A stretch of 15,677 nucleotides of DNA, from positions 1-15,677 of the forward strand of contig CAZQDA010000072.1 of assembly GCA_964592155.1 (NCBI GenBank). Direction: 5' to 3'. The position numbers and the translations under genes are program-made. This DNA comes from Christensenella sp964592155. Lineage in GTDB: Bacteria; Bacillota; Clostridia; Christensenellales; Christensenellaceae. This document shows positions 6,300 through 13,553 of the stretch, in pieces (position 1 is the first letter of the stretch; every line of letters begins with the position of its first letter). The notes beneath the pieces were generated by a model. The model was given only the letters and a program-made list of their open reading frames with translations, was not told the DNA's origin and made no database searches.

Positions 6300-6699
6300 G
6301 ATGCCAATACTTGCTTTTTATTTGGAAATCTCGCAATTTTCTTGCCAATATTGCTTGCCTCATTCATCCAGCAATCCCGCTATCGTTTTTTTCTTCTTTC
6401 GCTCGGTTCTTCTTTTCATAAACTGTTTGAGAACTGAGATTTCCGGATTGCCGCTACCTATAAAATATAGTCAGACGACAACGACGCTATATTGAAAGGC
6501 CATAAGATTGCTTTTTTCTATCATCGTATTTGTGGCGGCTCGTTCTCCCTATTCTAAGTTACACTGGATGATGTGGTGGAAGTGCAGCGGCTGCTTCTAT
6601 GGCGAACCCGCCGATAGACCGCTCTGAATCCCAAGCCCTACCATGGCTCTTCTAACTGTTTTTCAATATTGGAAATTTTCTCCCAAACATGGGACGGCC
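6300..6699. other. 400-base stretch without an assignable gene
   Basis: I find no frame with a ribosome binding site and a protein-like sequence on either strand. The minus strand has short interrupted basic stretches around 6310-6430 (MKRRTERKKKK, then stops) that could be decayed coding sequence or chance. No long inverted or direct repeat is evident. It may be the 3' untranslated tail of the cupin transcript, which would reach the bidirectional terminator at 6271-6299. Confidence 0.4.
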
Positions 6700-7041
6700 T
6701 TAATCAAGCACAATGGTTGCTGTGAGAATCAGGTCTTCGTTGCCGTTGTTTGCAATGGAATGCGTGCCGCCGGACGGGCATAAAAGCACGTCGCCTTTTG
6801 CGATGTCTATATATGCGCCTTCGTTTAAATAGGTTCCGCAACCTTGCATGATGTAAAATATTTCGCATTCATTTTCGTGCGTGTGTTCACCAATCGAAGC
6901 GCCGGGTATGAGCGTGATTGTCGCCATCAGCCGAACTTTGGGCGGCAGGGTGTCGGCTTCTAAGAAGTGAGATAGGAGAACCTCTTTTTCTCCTCCTCTC
7001 ATATTTGTTTTGATTTCGTGCCTTAAGGAATGTTTACTCAT
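6700..7041 (-). CDS. small single-domain cupin protein
   Basis: A 113-residue cupin of the cupin_2 type: a small beta-barrel that usually holds one metal ion. Both family motifs match exactly. Motif 1 is GASIGEHTHENECEIFYIMQG, with the HxH...E metal ligands and the closing Gly; motif 2 is GDVLLCPSGGTHSIANNG, with PxG, the fourth ligand His and Asn. That fills nearly the whole protein, so no extra domain suggests a substrate; such stand-alone cupins can be sugar or amino-acid isomerases, dioxygenases or binding proteins. The start is uncertain: the ATG at 7041 is preferred, with a GTG three codons upstream (7050); neither has a strong ribosome site. It is the last of three minus-strand genes but 172 bases separate it from the lipoprotein gene, so it may have its own promoter. 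Confidence 0.85.
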   Translation of the reverse strand: MSKHSLRHEIKTNMRGGEKEVLLSHFLEADTLPPKVRLMATITLIPGASIGEHTHENECEIFYIMQGCGTYLNEGAYIDIAKGDVLLCPSGGTHSIANNGNEDLILTATIVLD

Positions 7042-7213
7042 CGTTTTCACCGTGCGGCATGGGTAACGCCGTAGTCATCCTTTCATTCTTTATGTGATAG
7101 CTTGATCTTAACATAAAAATATACTTTATCGCAACAGGATGCTTTTGATACGGCAAATGTTTTTAACAAAACGATACGGCGCATTTTTTATTCGCATGAG
7201 TTTCCGCTTGCCC

Positions 7214-8329
7214 TTACCAGAACCTGTACTCCACCAAAACCTCCCAAACGCCGTTTGCCGGTTGGGCTGGAATCTCAAAATAAAAGGTGTCGGAAGCGCC
7301 GCTGTGGAATGCAGCAGGCTCTGCAAGCGTGATGATGTCCGCTTCTTCATATCCGCCATATAGCCAAACGTCAATGGCGATTTTTGTCATGTCCGGCAAC
7401 CGGTTGGCAAGGGTAATGTAACAGTCATAGCCGCCCCTGCCGTTTGATGTTGCGTCGTAATCGATTAGTTCAATCGCGCCCTCATCTCCGTCGTAGTTGG
7501 TGATTCCGATGAAGGATACACGGCCGGGATTGGTCGTTGGCTGAGGTTTTTGGCTGGGCGCAGGCGTGGCAGGCAAAGCGCTGGGGGTTGCCTGCTCTTT
7601 ATACTGCGGCTGTTCGTCAAGCGGAAAACTGTAGGAAAAACCCAAAGACAGTATCTCATCGCGCTTGATCAGCAGTACATCAAGATAGATGTCTTTATCG
7701 AGCGCAAATATTGTACTGAAGTAAAACTCCCTGCCTGCGGTGGAAATCCATTCCTCCATCTGTGCGCGGTCAAACCAGTCTTCTGAAACTTGATTGTCAA
7801 AATCACCGAACGTCACGCCTGCGGGCTGATTCCCGAGATGCTGCTCTATCATACCCACTGCATCATAATAAATGGCGGCAATTTCTGCGGCAGAAGCATC
7901 TGCGAAAGGATAATGTTTATAGTCAAATCCGAACAGGTTATTGCTGGGAGCAACGAAAGCGTAGCATTTTGCATATTCCATTCCGGGATAAATATTGTCA
8001 AACGGGGCAGAAAATACTTGCTTGACATAATCTGCTTGCCGGTCCATGCGTTTTGTCTCCGCCGCATCGTAGGCCACGCCAGTGGCGCTTGCAAATGTGG
8101 AGATGCTGTGTGAGGAGAGCCAAAGAGCGCTCACGTCATAGGGATCGATGTAGTCATAGGTGATAGGCTCATATTCCGGCTCATCCGGCGGGGGTGAACT
8201 GTTTTGCGCGGTGTTAAACTTGCCAAGCTTATCGATGAGGCTGTCCTGGTTTTTTACGGCCCGTGGAAACAGCGCGCAAGAGCTAAGCAGCAATGCTGCC
8301 AGTGTAATCAAACAAATCAGTTTTTTCAT
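7214..8329 (-). CDS. lipoprotein with proline-rich linker and C-terminal beta domain (second of a tandem pair)
   Basis: The 371-residue protein begins with a lipoprotein signal (MKKLICLITLAALLLSSCAL): Cys18 would be lipidated and the protein held on the outer face of the membrane. An N-terminal domain (about 55-237) is mixed helix and strand. A Pro/Ala/Thr/Gln linker (about 240-270) leads to a strand-rich domain (about 272-371) ending EVLVEYRFW. I do not recognise either domain, and no catalytic motif is evident. It shares architecture with the upstream gene: the lipobox followed by LF, a SLIDKL/SLLDQF segment, a VIDPY/YIDPY segment near residue 60-70, and a linker of the same type, so they look like old paralogues. 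The ATG has GAAGGGG about ten bases upstream. The two genes are 80 bases apart and probably co-transcribed. Confidence 0.8.
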   Translation of the reverse strand: MKKLICLITLAALLLSSCALFPRAVKNQDSLIDKLGKFNTAQNSSPPPDEPEYEPITYDYIDPYDVSALWLSSHSISTFASATGVAYDAAETKRMDRQADYVKQVFSAPFDNIYPGMEYAKCYAFVAPSNNLFGFDYKHYPFADASAAEIAAIYYDAVGMIEQHLGNQPAGVTFGDFDNQVSEDWFDRAQMEEWISTAGREFYFSTIFALDKDIYLDVLLIKRDEILSLGFSYSFPLDEQPQYKEQATPSALPATPAPSQKPQPTTNPGRVSFIGITNYDGDEGAIELIDYDATSNGRGGYDCYITLANRLPDMTKIAIDVWLYGGYEEADIITLAEPAAFHSGASDTFYFEIPAQPANGVWEVLVEYRFW

Positions 8330-8409
8330 GGTTTTGACACCCCTTCAGTGTTTTTATTCCTCATCAATTTCTTGCGAGCAGTTTGTGGATGCTGCTCACC
8401 GGAATCATT

Positions 8410-9471
8410 CTAATTAAGCGTGTAAGTGCCTCCGAAATAGTTGTTATCTACAACAATGGTTTCAGAGTCGATTTGCCTGATGGAGGCATTGCCAAATTTG
8501 CCGTGATCGTACATCATTGCCGTGCTGCCTGAAATTTCAATCGAGATATCCCAAATATTGTCATCACCAAAATCAATGGTCAAATTTGTTCCGCTGATTG
8601 TCAGGAACGGGTTTCCCCCATCCAACGGATAATAGGTTCCGCTGATGAATTTTAGCGGTGCGGGTGTTGGCGCGGGCGCCGACTTAGAGGTCGGTTTTGA
8701 CGCGGATTCCGGCTTAGACTCCGGTGTTGGTGCAGCGGCCGGGGCATAGGAATAAAGGAACACGGCAATATCGCCATTTTGGTGCCCCATGACAACGTTG
8801 GGCGAAATAGCAATCGCCATGCGCATATCATTGCCCACCGGATCCCATGCGCGGGAAAATTCATAATCGCCGTCGGGCGTGGCGGCCATAAGCGTTTTTA
8901 TGGTTTCATCGTTAAAACTCAGATCTTCTGTGCGATCCTTTCCACCCGGATAATAGTAATGATAAAAACCTTCATCGGGCGGGCCATACTGCGCTTCGGC
9001 TGATTGACAGAGGGCGTTGTACAACGCTAATTTGTCGTCCAAAGTGGCCTCGTCCTTAAAAACGTAATATTGATGAAATGAATTGTGGTCGGAATAGACG
9101 TTAGCGATGACTTCGGTAGCAGAGTTTACAAATGGCAAATCAACCGTGCCGGAGCCGGCGTATGGTTCCAGTACAGCGGAGTCCGGATTTTCTTCAAAGT
9201 ATGCGTCATTGTATTCCAGTACATCAAACGCGGCAAGGCTGCCGGTTAAAAACTTATATGGATCGATGACAGAAAAAGGGATGTTTTCTAAGCGGGTATC
9301 AGGAGCGGATGGCAGCGGCTCTATCGTTTCTTGTACCCGTGAGTCTCTGTCTCCGTCGAACTGATCTAAAAGGCTGCGGCCTTTTTGCGTGGCGTTTTGC
9401 AGCCCAAACAGCGAACATCCTGCCATAAAGAAAGATGCCGCTATTAAAAAGAGGATCCCTATTTTTTTCAT
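8410..9471 (-). CDS. lipoprotein with proline/serine-rich linker (first of a tandem pair)
   Basis: The 353-residue protein starts with a lipoprotein signal (MKKIGILFLIAASFFMAGCS), lipidated at Cys19, so it is a surface lipoprotein. Residues about 60-243 form a domain with many aromatic residues (HQYYVFKDEATLDDKLALYNAL, GFYHYYYPGG). A low-complexity Pro/Ala/Ser/Lys linker (about 244-274) follows, then an 80-residue all-beta domain (FISGTYYPLDGG ... FGGTYTLN) resembling small lipocalin-like lipoprotein barrels. No ligand or enzyme site can be named. AAGGAG (9480-9485 on the minus strand) lies eight bases before the ATG. TATACT at 9499-9494 may be the -10 box. It is the first gene of the lipoprotein pair; a GAGCAG/CTGCTC hairpin lies in the gap before the second. 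Confidence 0.8.
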   Translation of the reverse strand: MKKIGILFLIAASFFMAGCSLFGLQNATQKGRSLLDQFDGDRDSRVQETIEPLPSAPDTRLENIPFSVIDPYKFLTGSLAAFDVLEYNDAYFEENPDSAVLEPYAGSGTVDLPFVNSATEVIANVYSDHNSFHQYYVFKDEATLDDKLALYNALCQSAEAQYGPPDEGFYHYYYPGGKDRTEDLSFNDETIKTLMAATPDGDYEFSRAWDPVGNDMRMAIAISPNVVMGHQNGDIAVFLYSYAPAAAPTPESKPESASKPTSKSAPAPTPAPLKFISGTYYPLDGGNPFLTISGTNLTIDFGDDNIWDISIEISGSTAMMYDHGKFGNASIRQIDSETIVVDNNYFGGTYTLN

Positions 9472-9618
9472 TACATTTCTCCTTTTTGTTTCCAGTATAG
9501 CTTTTTACGAAAATTGCAAAAATGGAAAAAATACACATGGTTTTGTAGAATATTCAGTTTCTGTCCTGATAGGCTTATGCGTGCAGAGCCGTTTTTGATC
9601 CGAACGGGATGCGGTATG
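9472..9618. other. spacer upstream of the lipoprotein pair, no gene seen
   Basis: This divergent spacer contains the likely lipoprotein promoter (minus-strand TATACT, 9499-9494) and otherwise no protein-like frame with a ribosome site. Together with the doubtful small frame at 9619-9744 and the leader to 9873, about 400 bases separate the two nearest sure genes. Confidence 0.4.
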
Positions 9619-9744
9619 GCATGCAAAAGAAAAAAGGCGATTAAGAAAAACTCGGCAGAACGCAATTTGGGTCAGGACTTCTCCCTCATAAGTATGGGCG
9701 GGGATTCCACTGACTTACTTGTCAGCGAAGAAGAAATGCAGTAG
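9619..9744 (+). CDS. possible 41-residue small protein
   Basis: An ATG frame gives a basic start (MACKRKKAIKKNSAERN) and an acidic, hydrophilic end (DFSLISMGGDSTDLLVSEEEMQ), with codon choice like the neighbours. I do not recognise it. There is no convincing ribosome binding site (GGGATGCGG precedes the ATG), and the frame stays open from 9514. A CTGAC/GTCAG hairpin lies near its end. It could equally be untranslated or the remnant of a longer gene. Confidence 0.2.
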   Translation, partial: ACKRKKAIKKNSAERNLGQDFSLISMGGDSTDLLVSEEEMQ

Positions 9745-9873
9745 CGCTCTCCTCCTTTTCCTACAATTGTTTTAGGATAAATAAAGGGATAGTCATCGCT
9801 TTATAGAACATAATATAAGGGATTTGCATTTTTGGAAAGTGACGTTATGGATATGGAAATGAAGGAATCAGGC

Positions 9874-10506
9874 ATGGAACTGAATGAAAGATGGGAGCAA
9901 CGTATCAAAAACAGCGGCGCGGATTTTGTATATTTTGTTGATGTTTCTATGCTGCCTGCGGATTGCGCGGAAGACTATTCGTGTGCCGTTCTCTTCGGCA
10001 AAACGTTGTCAAAGGAATATCTCAATACAATCAAGGCCGGTCAGGAGCCAAAACGAAAAGAAGTGTTTAACACCGAACACAAGATGGATGCGCTTGCCGT
10101 AAAATTAGCCGGCTGGCTGCAAGAAGAAGGCTATCAAAGCGTGGGCAAATTAAAATTTGGACGGCTGCCGCATAAAACGGTCGCACTGCGAGCCGGATTG
10201 GGATTCATCGGAAAAAACAATCTGTTGGTTACGCATCAATATGGCTGCGCGCAGATGCTGGGTAAGGTATTGACCACAGCCCCTTTTATCACAATGGGCA
10301 AAACACCGCAACAGCCGCAATGCGGCGATTGCGCCGTTTGCGTGGATGTGTGCCCGACCAAAGCCCTGCTGGGCAAAACGTGGGATGTCACAACAACCCG
10401 CGACCAAATCATGATCAGAAAAAATTGTACGTTATGCCTGAAGTGCATGGTCTGGTGCCCATATACGACGGACTATTTGAGGAAAACGAAAGACACTTTA
10501 ATTTAG
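9874..10506 (+). CDS. short QueG-like protein with two [4Fe-4S] clusters
   Basis: The protein is related to epoxyqueuosine reductase QueG, the cobalamin-dependent enzyme of the last step of queuosine synthesis, but has only 210 residues against about 380. The QueG core is visible as LPHKTVALRAGLGFIGKNNLLVTHQYG (99-124). Two ferredoxin-type sets follow: C150, C153, C156, C160 and C185, C188, C191, C195 (each CX2CX2CX3CP). The C-terminal HEAT-like tRNA-binding part is missing and the N-terminal domain is short, so it may act on another substrate. Starts are ambiguous: ATG 9874 has AAGGA seven bases upstream and is preferred; TTG 9832 has AAGGGA nine bases upstream; ATG 9847, 9853 and 9859 lie between. 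The DUF1653 gene follows with its ribosome site overlapping this stop codon, so they are translated from one message. Confidence 0.85.
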   Translation: MELNERWEQRIKNSGADFVYFVDVSMLPADCAEDYSCAVLFGKTLSKEYLNTIKAGQEPKRKEVFNTEHKMDALAVKLAGWLQEEGYQSVGKLKFGRLPHKTVALRAGLGFIGKNNLLVTHQYGCAQMLGKVLTTAPFITMGKTPQQPQCGDCAVCVDVCPTKALLGKTWDVTTTRDQIMIRKNCTLCLKCMVWCPYTTDYLRKTKDTLI

Positions 10507-10518
10507 GGAGAACAGAGC

Positions 10519-10743
10519 ATGAAAACAGGAATTTATCGACACTTTAGAGGCAATGAATATAAACTGATATCAATTGCAAAGCATTCGGAAACATTAGAGG
10601 ATATGGTGGTCTATCAGGCGCTTTATGCAGAGCGCGGCCTTTGGGTGCGCCCGCTTTCCATGTGGGATGAGTTGGTGGAGCACGATGGGCGCAAGGTAAG
10701 GCGGTTTGAATATGTGGGAGATCAGGCCGACCTGAGTGATTAG
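10519..10743 (+). CDS. DUF1653 family protein
   Basis: A 74-residue protein that is essentially one DUF1653 domain: GIYRHFRGNEYKLISIAKHSETLEDMVVYQALYAERGLWVRPLSMWDE, then a short strand KVRRFEYVGD. The family is widespread and of unknown biochemical function; the conserved Tyr-Arg-His, His-Ser-Glu-Thr and Leu-Trp-Val-Arg-Pro blocks are intact. AGGGAG (10505-10510), which overlaps the stop of the preceding gene, lies eight bases before the ATG. It is convergent with the small gene ending at 10755, with only 11 bases and no clear terminator between them. Confidence 0.9.
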   Translation: MKTGIYRHFRGNEYKLISIAKHSETLEDMVVYQALYAERGLWVRPLSMWDELVEHDGRKVRRFEYVGDQADLSD

Positions 10744-10754
10744 CAAAGGCAAGC

Positions 10755-11039
10755 TCAAAAGCATGAAACGCCAAACCGTTTCAGTAGCAGCATCGTGTTT
10801 GTATTTGCAAGCTTTTGCGCCATCAGTTCCCTGAATTTGACAGTTTTTTCCTTGCCCTCTTTTCGCAACGCGTCCAATTGCTGCGGTATTTCAGTTTGAG
10901 AGCGGATCAGGTAATCCAAAATTTGTTCGAATTGCGCCAGCTGGTCGGCGGCTTCTCCGCAAAACCCATCTTCTGTCGTATTCAAAGCAGAAGAAATAAT
11001 AAAATTGCTGTCGCCTGCTGTTTTGGTTAGTTTTTCCAT
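10755..11039 (-). CDS. small helical protein of unknown function
   Basis: A 94-residue protein with no signal peptide or membrane segment. After a short start (MEKLTKTAGDSNFIISSALNTTEDGFCGEA) it is predicted mostly helical with a heptad-like middle (AADQLAQFEQILDYLIRSQTEIPQQLDALRKEGKEKTVKFRELMAQKL), suggesting a helical bundle or short coiled coil. Two cysteines (27 and 93) are far apart. I do not recognise the family. It is a real gene by its signals: GGAGG (11051-11047 on the minus strand) lies seven bases before the ATG, and an extended -10 box lies just upstream. Confidence 0.75.
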   Translation of the reverse strand: MEKLTKTAGDSNFIISSALNTTEDGFCGEAADQLAQFEQILDYLIRSQTEIPQQLDALRKEGKEKTVKFRELMAQKLANTNTMLLLKRFGVSCF

Positions 11040-11063
11040 AGGGATACCTCCATTTTTTTATTG

Positions 11064-11072
11064 ATTATATCA
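11064..11072 (-). promoter_or_regulatory. extended -10 promoter element of the small helical protein gene
   Basis: On the minus strand TGATATAAT (11072-11064) is a perfect extended -10 box. The -35 position (CTGCCT) does not match. The transcript would start about 20 bases before the ATG. Confidence 0.5.
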
Positions 11073-11210
11073 AAAAAAGAGAGAAAAGGCAGCAGAGGAA
11101 TGAGATGCGCAATCAATTATGGAAAATCGGCAATGCCATAAAACAAGGCTTGACAATTTGGTCAGGCGCTCCCGGCGGATAAAGTCATAGAAACAATAGG
11201 AGAAAAAACG

Positions 11211-11714
11211 ATGTTGGAATTAAGATTGCTGGGCGATGAAGATATACCGCTGATGGAAACATGGCTGAATAAAGAGCATGTAAAAAGATGGTATGAAATA
11301 CCGCACATGGGCGTTACGATTGATGACTGGATGTCTGAAATTTTGGAACGCAATGGACGCTTTAACTGGTTACACCACCTGATTGCGCTGTGGGAGGGTT
11401 GCCAGGTCGGATTTTGCCAATACTATCAATGTGCGGACAGCGAGGAAGAGTTTGGGACAATGCCACTTGCGGGCACCTATGGAATTGACTACCTGATCGG
11501 AGAAGAGGATTATCTTGGCAAGGGTTTGGGAAAGGGAATGGTTGCCCTGCTTTTAGATAAAATATTTTCCTTTCCGGATGCGCAGAGGGTGACCGCTGAT
11601 ATTGACAGAGAAAACAAAGCCTCTGAACATACGCTGCTCTCATGTGGATTTGTGTTGCTGGATGCCGGAAGCAGCCGCTATGTGATCAACAGGCCGACGA
11701 AAGCCAGCCAATAG
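11211..11714 (+). CDS. GNAT acetyltransferase, AAC(6')/RimJ-like
   Basis: A 167-residue single GNAT domain that transfers an acetyl group from acetyl-CoA to an amine. The start (LELRLLGDEDIPLMETWLNKEHVKRWYE) is typical of the AAC(6')-like branch. The acetyl-CoA site is in GIDYLIGEEDYLGKGLGKGMVALLLDKIF (about 91-119), with the GKGLGKG loop, and a later DIDRENKASEHTLLSCGF segment is the usual 'N..A..LY...GF' motif. The substrate could be an aminoglycoside, another small amine or a protein, and sequence alone does not decide. AGGAG (11198-11202) lies eight bases before the ATG. A TTGACA at 11150 has no -10 box at the right distance. It ends at a terminator shared with the AraC-type gene. Confidence 0.88.
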   Translation: MLELRLLGDEDIPLMETWLNKEHVKRWYEIPHMGVTIDDWMSEILERNGRFNWLHHLIALWEGCQVGFCQYYQCADSEEEFGTMPLAGTYGIDYLIGEEDYLGKGLGKGMVALLLDKIFSFPDAQRVTADIDRENKASEHTLLSCGFVLLDAGSSRYVINRPTKASQ

Positions 11715-11742
11715 AACCGCAACGTTTTGTGCGGAGTATAGC

Positions 11743-11770
11743 AAAGGGCAGCCGTTGCGGCTGCCCTTTT
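11743..11770. terminator. bidirectional terminator between convergent genes
   Basis: A 12-bp perfect stem (11743-11754 with 11758-11769) with a TTG loop, GC-rich core and A/T ends of three to four bases. It sits between the GNAT stop (11714) and the AraC-type stop (11780) and probably serves both. Confidence 0.8.
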
Positions 11771-11779
11771 GATGGTCGA

Positions 11780-12631
11780 TCAGTCTTTTTTGATAACCGG
11801 AATCCAAACCTCATATTTTGTATCTTGGGGATTCGGATCCAGATAGACTTCGATATCAGGCGCATTGGCGTATTCGTAACCGGAGGTGGGCAGCCAGTCT
11901 GTCACGATACGCTTTTCCAGCTCCTGTATGGATTGCCCTGTTCCGCTTCCCGGAAAGATTGCCCATGTGGCGGCGGGAACCGGATATTCCTCTAAAGCGT
12001 CGTCTATGGGCCGGTTGCTTGCCACTGCAATCAAATATCTCCAGTCTTCCTCCTCGTTGCAAACGCTTACCCCAAGCACGCCTTTCACCTCGCCGTCCAT
12101 CATGGACACGAGCTTTGGAATGGTTCCATCCATTGCCGCTTTCTGCCACATTTGCGGCACAACTGCAAAATTCTTTTCTACCTCATGCTGCAGGGGAGCG
12201 CTCACGCCCACAATGCGGAAAGCCTCTTTTTTTTCGATCCTGTAGTCCATTTCTTTTGCTCCTTTGATTGTAATTTGGAAGCTGATGGGCGGAAAGGCTT
12301 TGAGGCAAATGCCATCCGTTTTTATAAGCGACGGTGCGACGCCATGTACGCTTCGAAAAGCGCGGTTAAAGGCGGTGGGGGAATCATAGCCATATTTTGC
12401 CGCAATATCTACTATTTTTTTCGCGCCGTCTTGCAAATCCACCGCCGCCCGTGACATGCGCCTGCGGCGGATATACTCTGATAGCGGAACATCTGCCATG
12501 TACGCAAACATTCTTTGAAAATGATAGGTAGAGCAACAAGCTATTTTTGCCAATTGCTCATAATTGATTTCATCTGACAAATGCCCTTCAATGTAACATA
12601 TTGTATCGTTCAGCCGTGTAATCCATTCCAT
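11780..12631 (-). CDS. AraC-family regulator with GyrI-like effector-binding domain
   Basis: DNA-binding transcription regulator of 283 residues. Residues 1-105 hold the two helix-turn-helices of the AraC type (YEQLAKIACCSTYHFQRMFAYM, and VDIAAKYGYDSPTAFNRAFRSVHGVAP). Residues about 125-283 are a GyrI-like/AraC_E_bind domain (DYRIEKKEAFRIVGVSAPL ... AIFPGSGTGQSIQELEKRI ... DIEVYLDPNPQDTKYEVWIPV), as in Rob- and BmrR-like sensors of small hydrophobic compounds. The frame is open to 12796, but that start lies upstream of the promoter; AAGGAG eight bases before the ATG at 12631 sets the start. It is divergent from the TetR cluster. Its targets are not evident; the adjacent GNAT gene or the cluster are possibilities. 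Confidence 0.9.
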   Translation of the reverse strand: MEWITRLNDTICYIEGHLSDEINYEQLAKIACCSTYHFQRMFAYMADVPLSEYIRRRRMSRAAVDLQDGAKKIVDIAAKYGYDSPTAFNRAFRSVHGVAPSLIKTDGICLKAFPPISFQITIKGAKEMDYRIEKKEAFRIVGVSAPLQHEVEKNFAVVPQMWQKAAMDGTIPKLVSMMDGEVKGVLGVSVCNEEEDWRYLIAVASNRPIDDALEEYPVPAATWAIFPGSGTGQSIQELEKRIVTDWLPTSGYEYANAPDIEVYLDPNPQDTKYEVWIPVIKKD

Positions 12632-12738
12632 ATCTTCAGCTCCTTGCTTTTTAGGATAGAACAAAAAAGTATTTTTATCCTCTCTTTCTATGCACGAATA
12701 AGAGAGATAAGCATAATCAGTATCTTTTTTGCAATTGG

Positions 12739-12768
12739 ATTGTACCGAAAGAGGGGGGCTGTTGTCAA
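12739..12768 (-). promoter_or_regulatory. promoter of the AraC/GyrI-type regulator
   Basis: On the minus strand TTGACA (12768-12763) and TACAAT (12744-12739) are 18 bases apart. Transcription would begin near 12732, leaving about 100 bases of leader that contain a bulged hairpin (TCTCTT with AAGAGA, about 12668-12698). Confidence 0.7.
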
Positions 12769-12838
12769 TAATATGCGATAGCAAAGGCAGGCGCATTTTT
12801 AGGGAAGAGGGAACTACTGATAGATTTTTTTCTCAAGC

Positions 12839-12867
12839 TTGACAAGCTAGCGTTTACTAGCTATACT
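12839..12867 (+). promoter_or_regulatory. promoter of the TetR/radical SAM cluster
   Basis: TTGACA (12839-12844) and TATACT (12862-12867) are exactly 17 bases apart. The first operator fills the spacer, and the -10 box lies inside the central palindrome, so a bound repressor would cover the RNA polymerase site. Confidence 0.85.
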
Positions 12868-12886
12868 TTAGCTAGTGATTACTAGC
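12846..12886. promoter_or_regulatory. paired TetR operators (autoregulatory)
   Basis: Two 16-bp near-identical palindromes, GCTAGCGTTTACTAGC (12846-12861) and GCTAGTGATTACTAGC (12871-12886), have GCTAG/CTAGC arms and are separated by nine bases. Between them the inner arms form a third palindrome, ACTAGCTA (12856-12863) and TAGCTAGT (12869-12876), centred on the -10 box. They lie 20-60 bases before the TetR start, which is where TetR-family repressors bind to control their own gene. Confidence 0.8.
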
Positions 12887-12905
12887 ACGCAAAGGAGTAA
12901 ATAGA

Positions 12906-13553
12906 ATGCAGGAACGAAGCACAAAACAAGAGATTCTGGAAGCGTCGCTTGACCTTTTTTCCGTATATGGATACGACGGCGTTTCGGTCAAGGATATCGC
13001 AACCGCAGTCGGAATCAAGGATAGCTCGCTTTACAAGCACTACAAAAGCAAGCAGGACATTTTTGGCACGCTGATTGCTGAAATGAATCGTCGATTTGAA
13101 CAGACCGCCACTTTTTACAAACTGCCGCAGGGTGAAATCGACGAAATCTATCGGCAGTATGGGGAAAATGACCTGACATGGCTTAAAAAAGCGGTTGAGG
13201 GCATCTTTCTGTTTTTCTTTGACGATGCTTACGCCAGAAAATTCCGTCGTATTTTGATGATCGAGCAATATAAAAACAGTGAAGCTAAGCGCATGTTCAA
13301 CGAATGGTTCTTGGACGGCGCTCTTTCTTTCCAGTCGGCGCTTTTTGCGAGGATGATGCGGGAAGGCTATTTCCGCGAAGTGGATCCGTTTGTGGCGGCG
13401 GTTCAGTTTTACGGCCCGATTTTTTTGCTGCTCCTGCGCTGTGATTCCGCGCCTGAAAAGCGGGATGAGGCACTCGATCTGTTAGACCGGCATATCGAAG
13501 AATTTGCGGCGAACTATCACATCTCACACGGAGGACAAAATGAATCTGAATGA
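12906..13553 (+). CDS. TetR/AcrR-family repressor
   Basis: A 215-residue regulator: the N-terminal helix-turn-helix (about 8-52; ILEASLDLFSVYGYDGVSVKDIATAVGIKDSSLYKHYKSKQDIF) is canonical. The C-terminal helical part binds an unknown ligand and makes the dimer (AYARKFRRILMIEQYKNSEAKRMFNEWFLDGALSFQSALFARMMREGYFREVDP). Such proteins leave the DNA when they bind a small molecule. AAAGGAG (12891-12897) lies eight bases before the ATG. The operators directly upstream point to self-control. The radical SAM gene starts inside its last codons (14-base overlap), so the two are translationally coupled and the repressor most likely governs the enzyme and exporter downstream. Confidence 0.93.
   Translation: MQERSTKQEILEASLDLFSVYGYDGVSVKDIATAVGIKDSSLYKHYKSKQDIFGTLIAEMNRRFEQTATFYKLPQGEIDEIYRQYGENDLTWLKKAVEGIFLFFFDDAYARKFRRILMIEQYKNSEAKRMFNEWFLDGALSFQSALFARMMREGYFREVDPFVAAVQFYGPIFLLLLRCDSAPEKRDEALDLLDRHIEEFAANYHISHGGQNESE

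Noticed and set aside
6076..6363. Minus-strand frame encoding AGIEPATSSLPRMCSTPEPQ
   Set aside because: This peptide is the antisense translation of the tRNA-Thr gene, a well-known false protein. The frame has no ribosome site and crosses two terminators.
11150..11183. TTGACA (11150-11155) as promoter of the GNAT gene
   Set aside because: No -10 box at 16-18 bases; the nearest candidate (GATAAA) is 22 bases away.
12632..12796. 55-residue N-terminal extension of the AraC/GyrI-type protein
   Set aside because: It would start upstream of the predicted promoter; the ATG at 12631 has an ideal ribosome site and begins at the usual family position.
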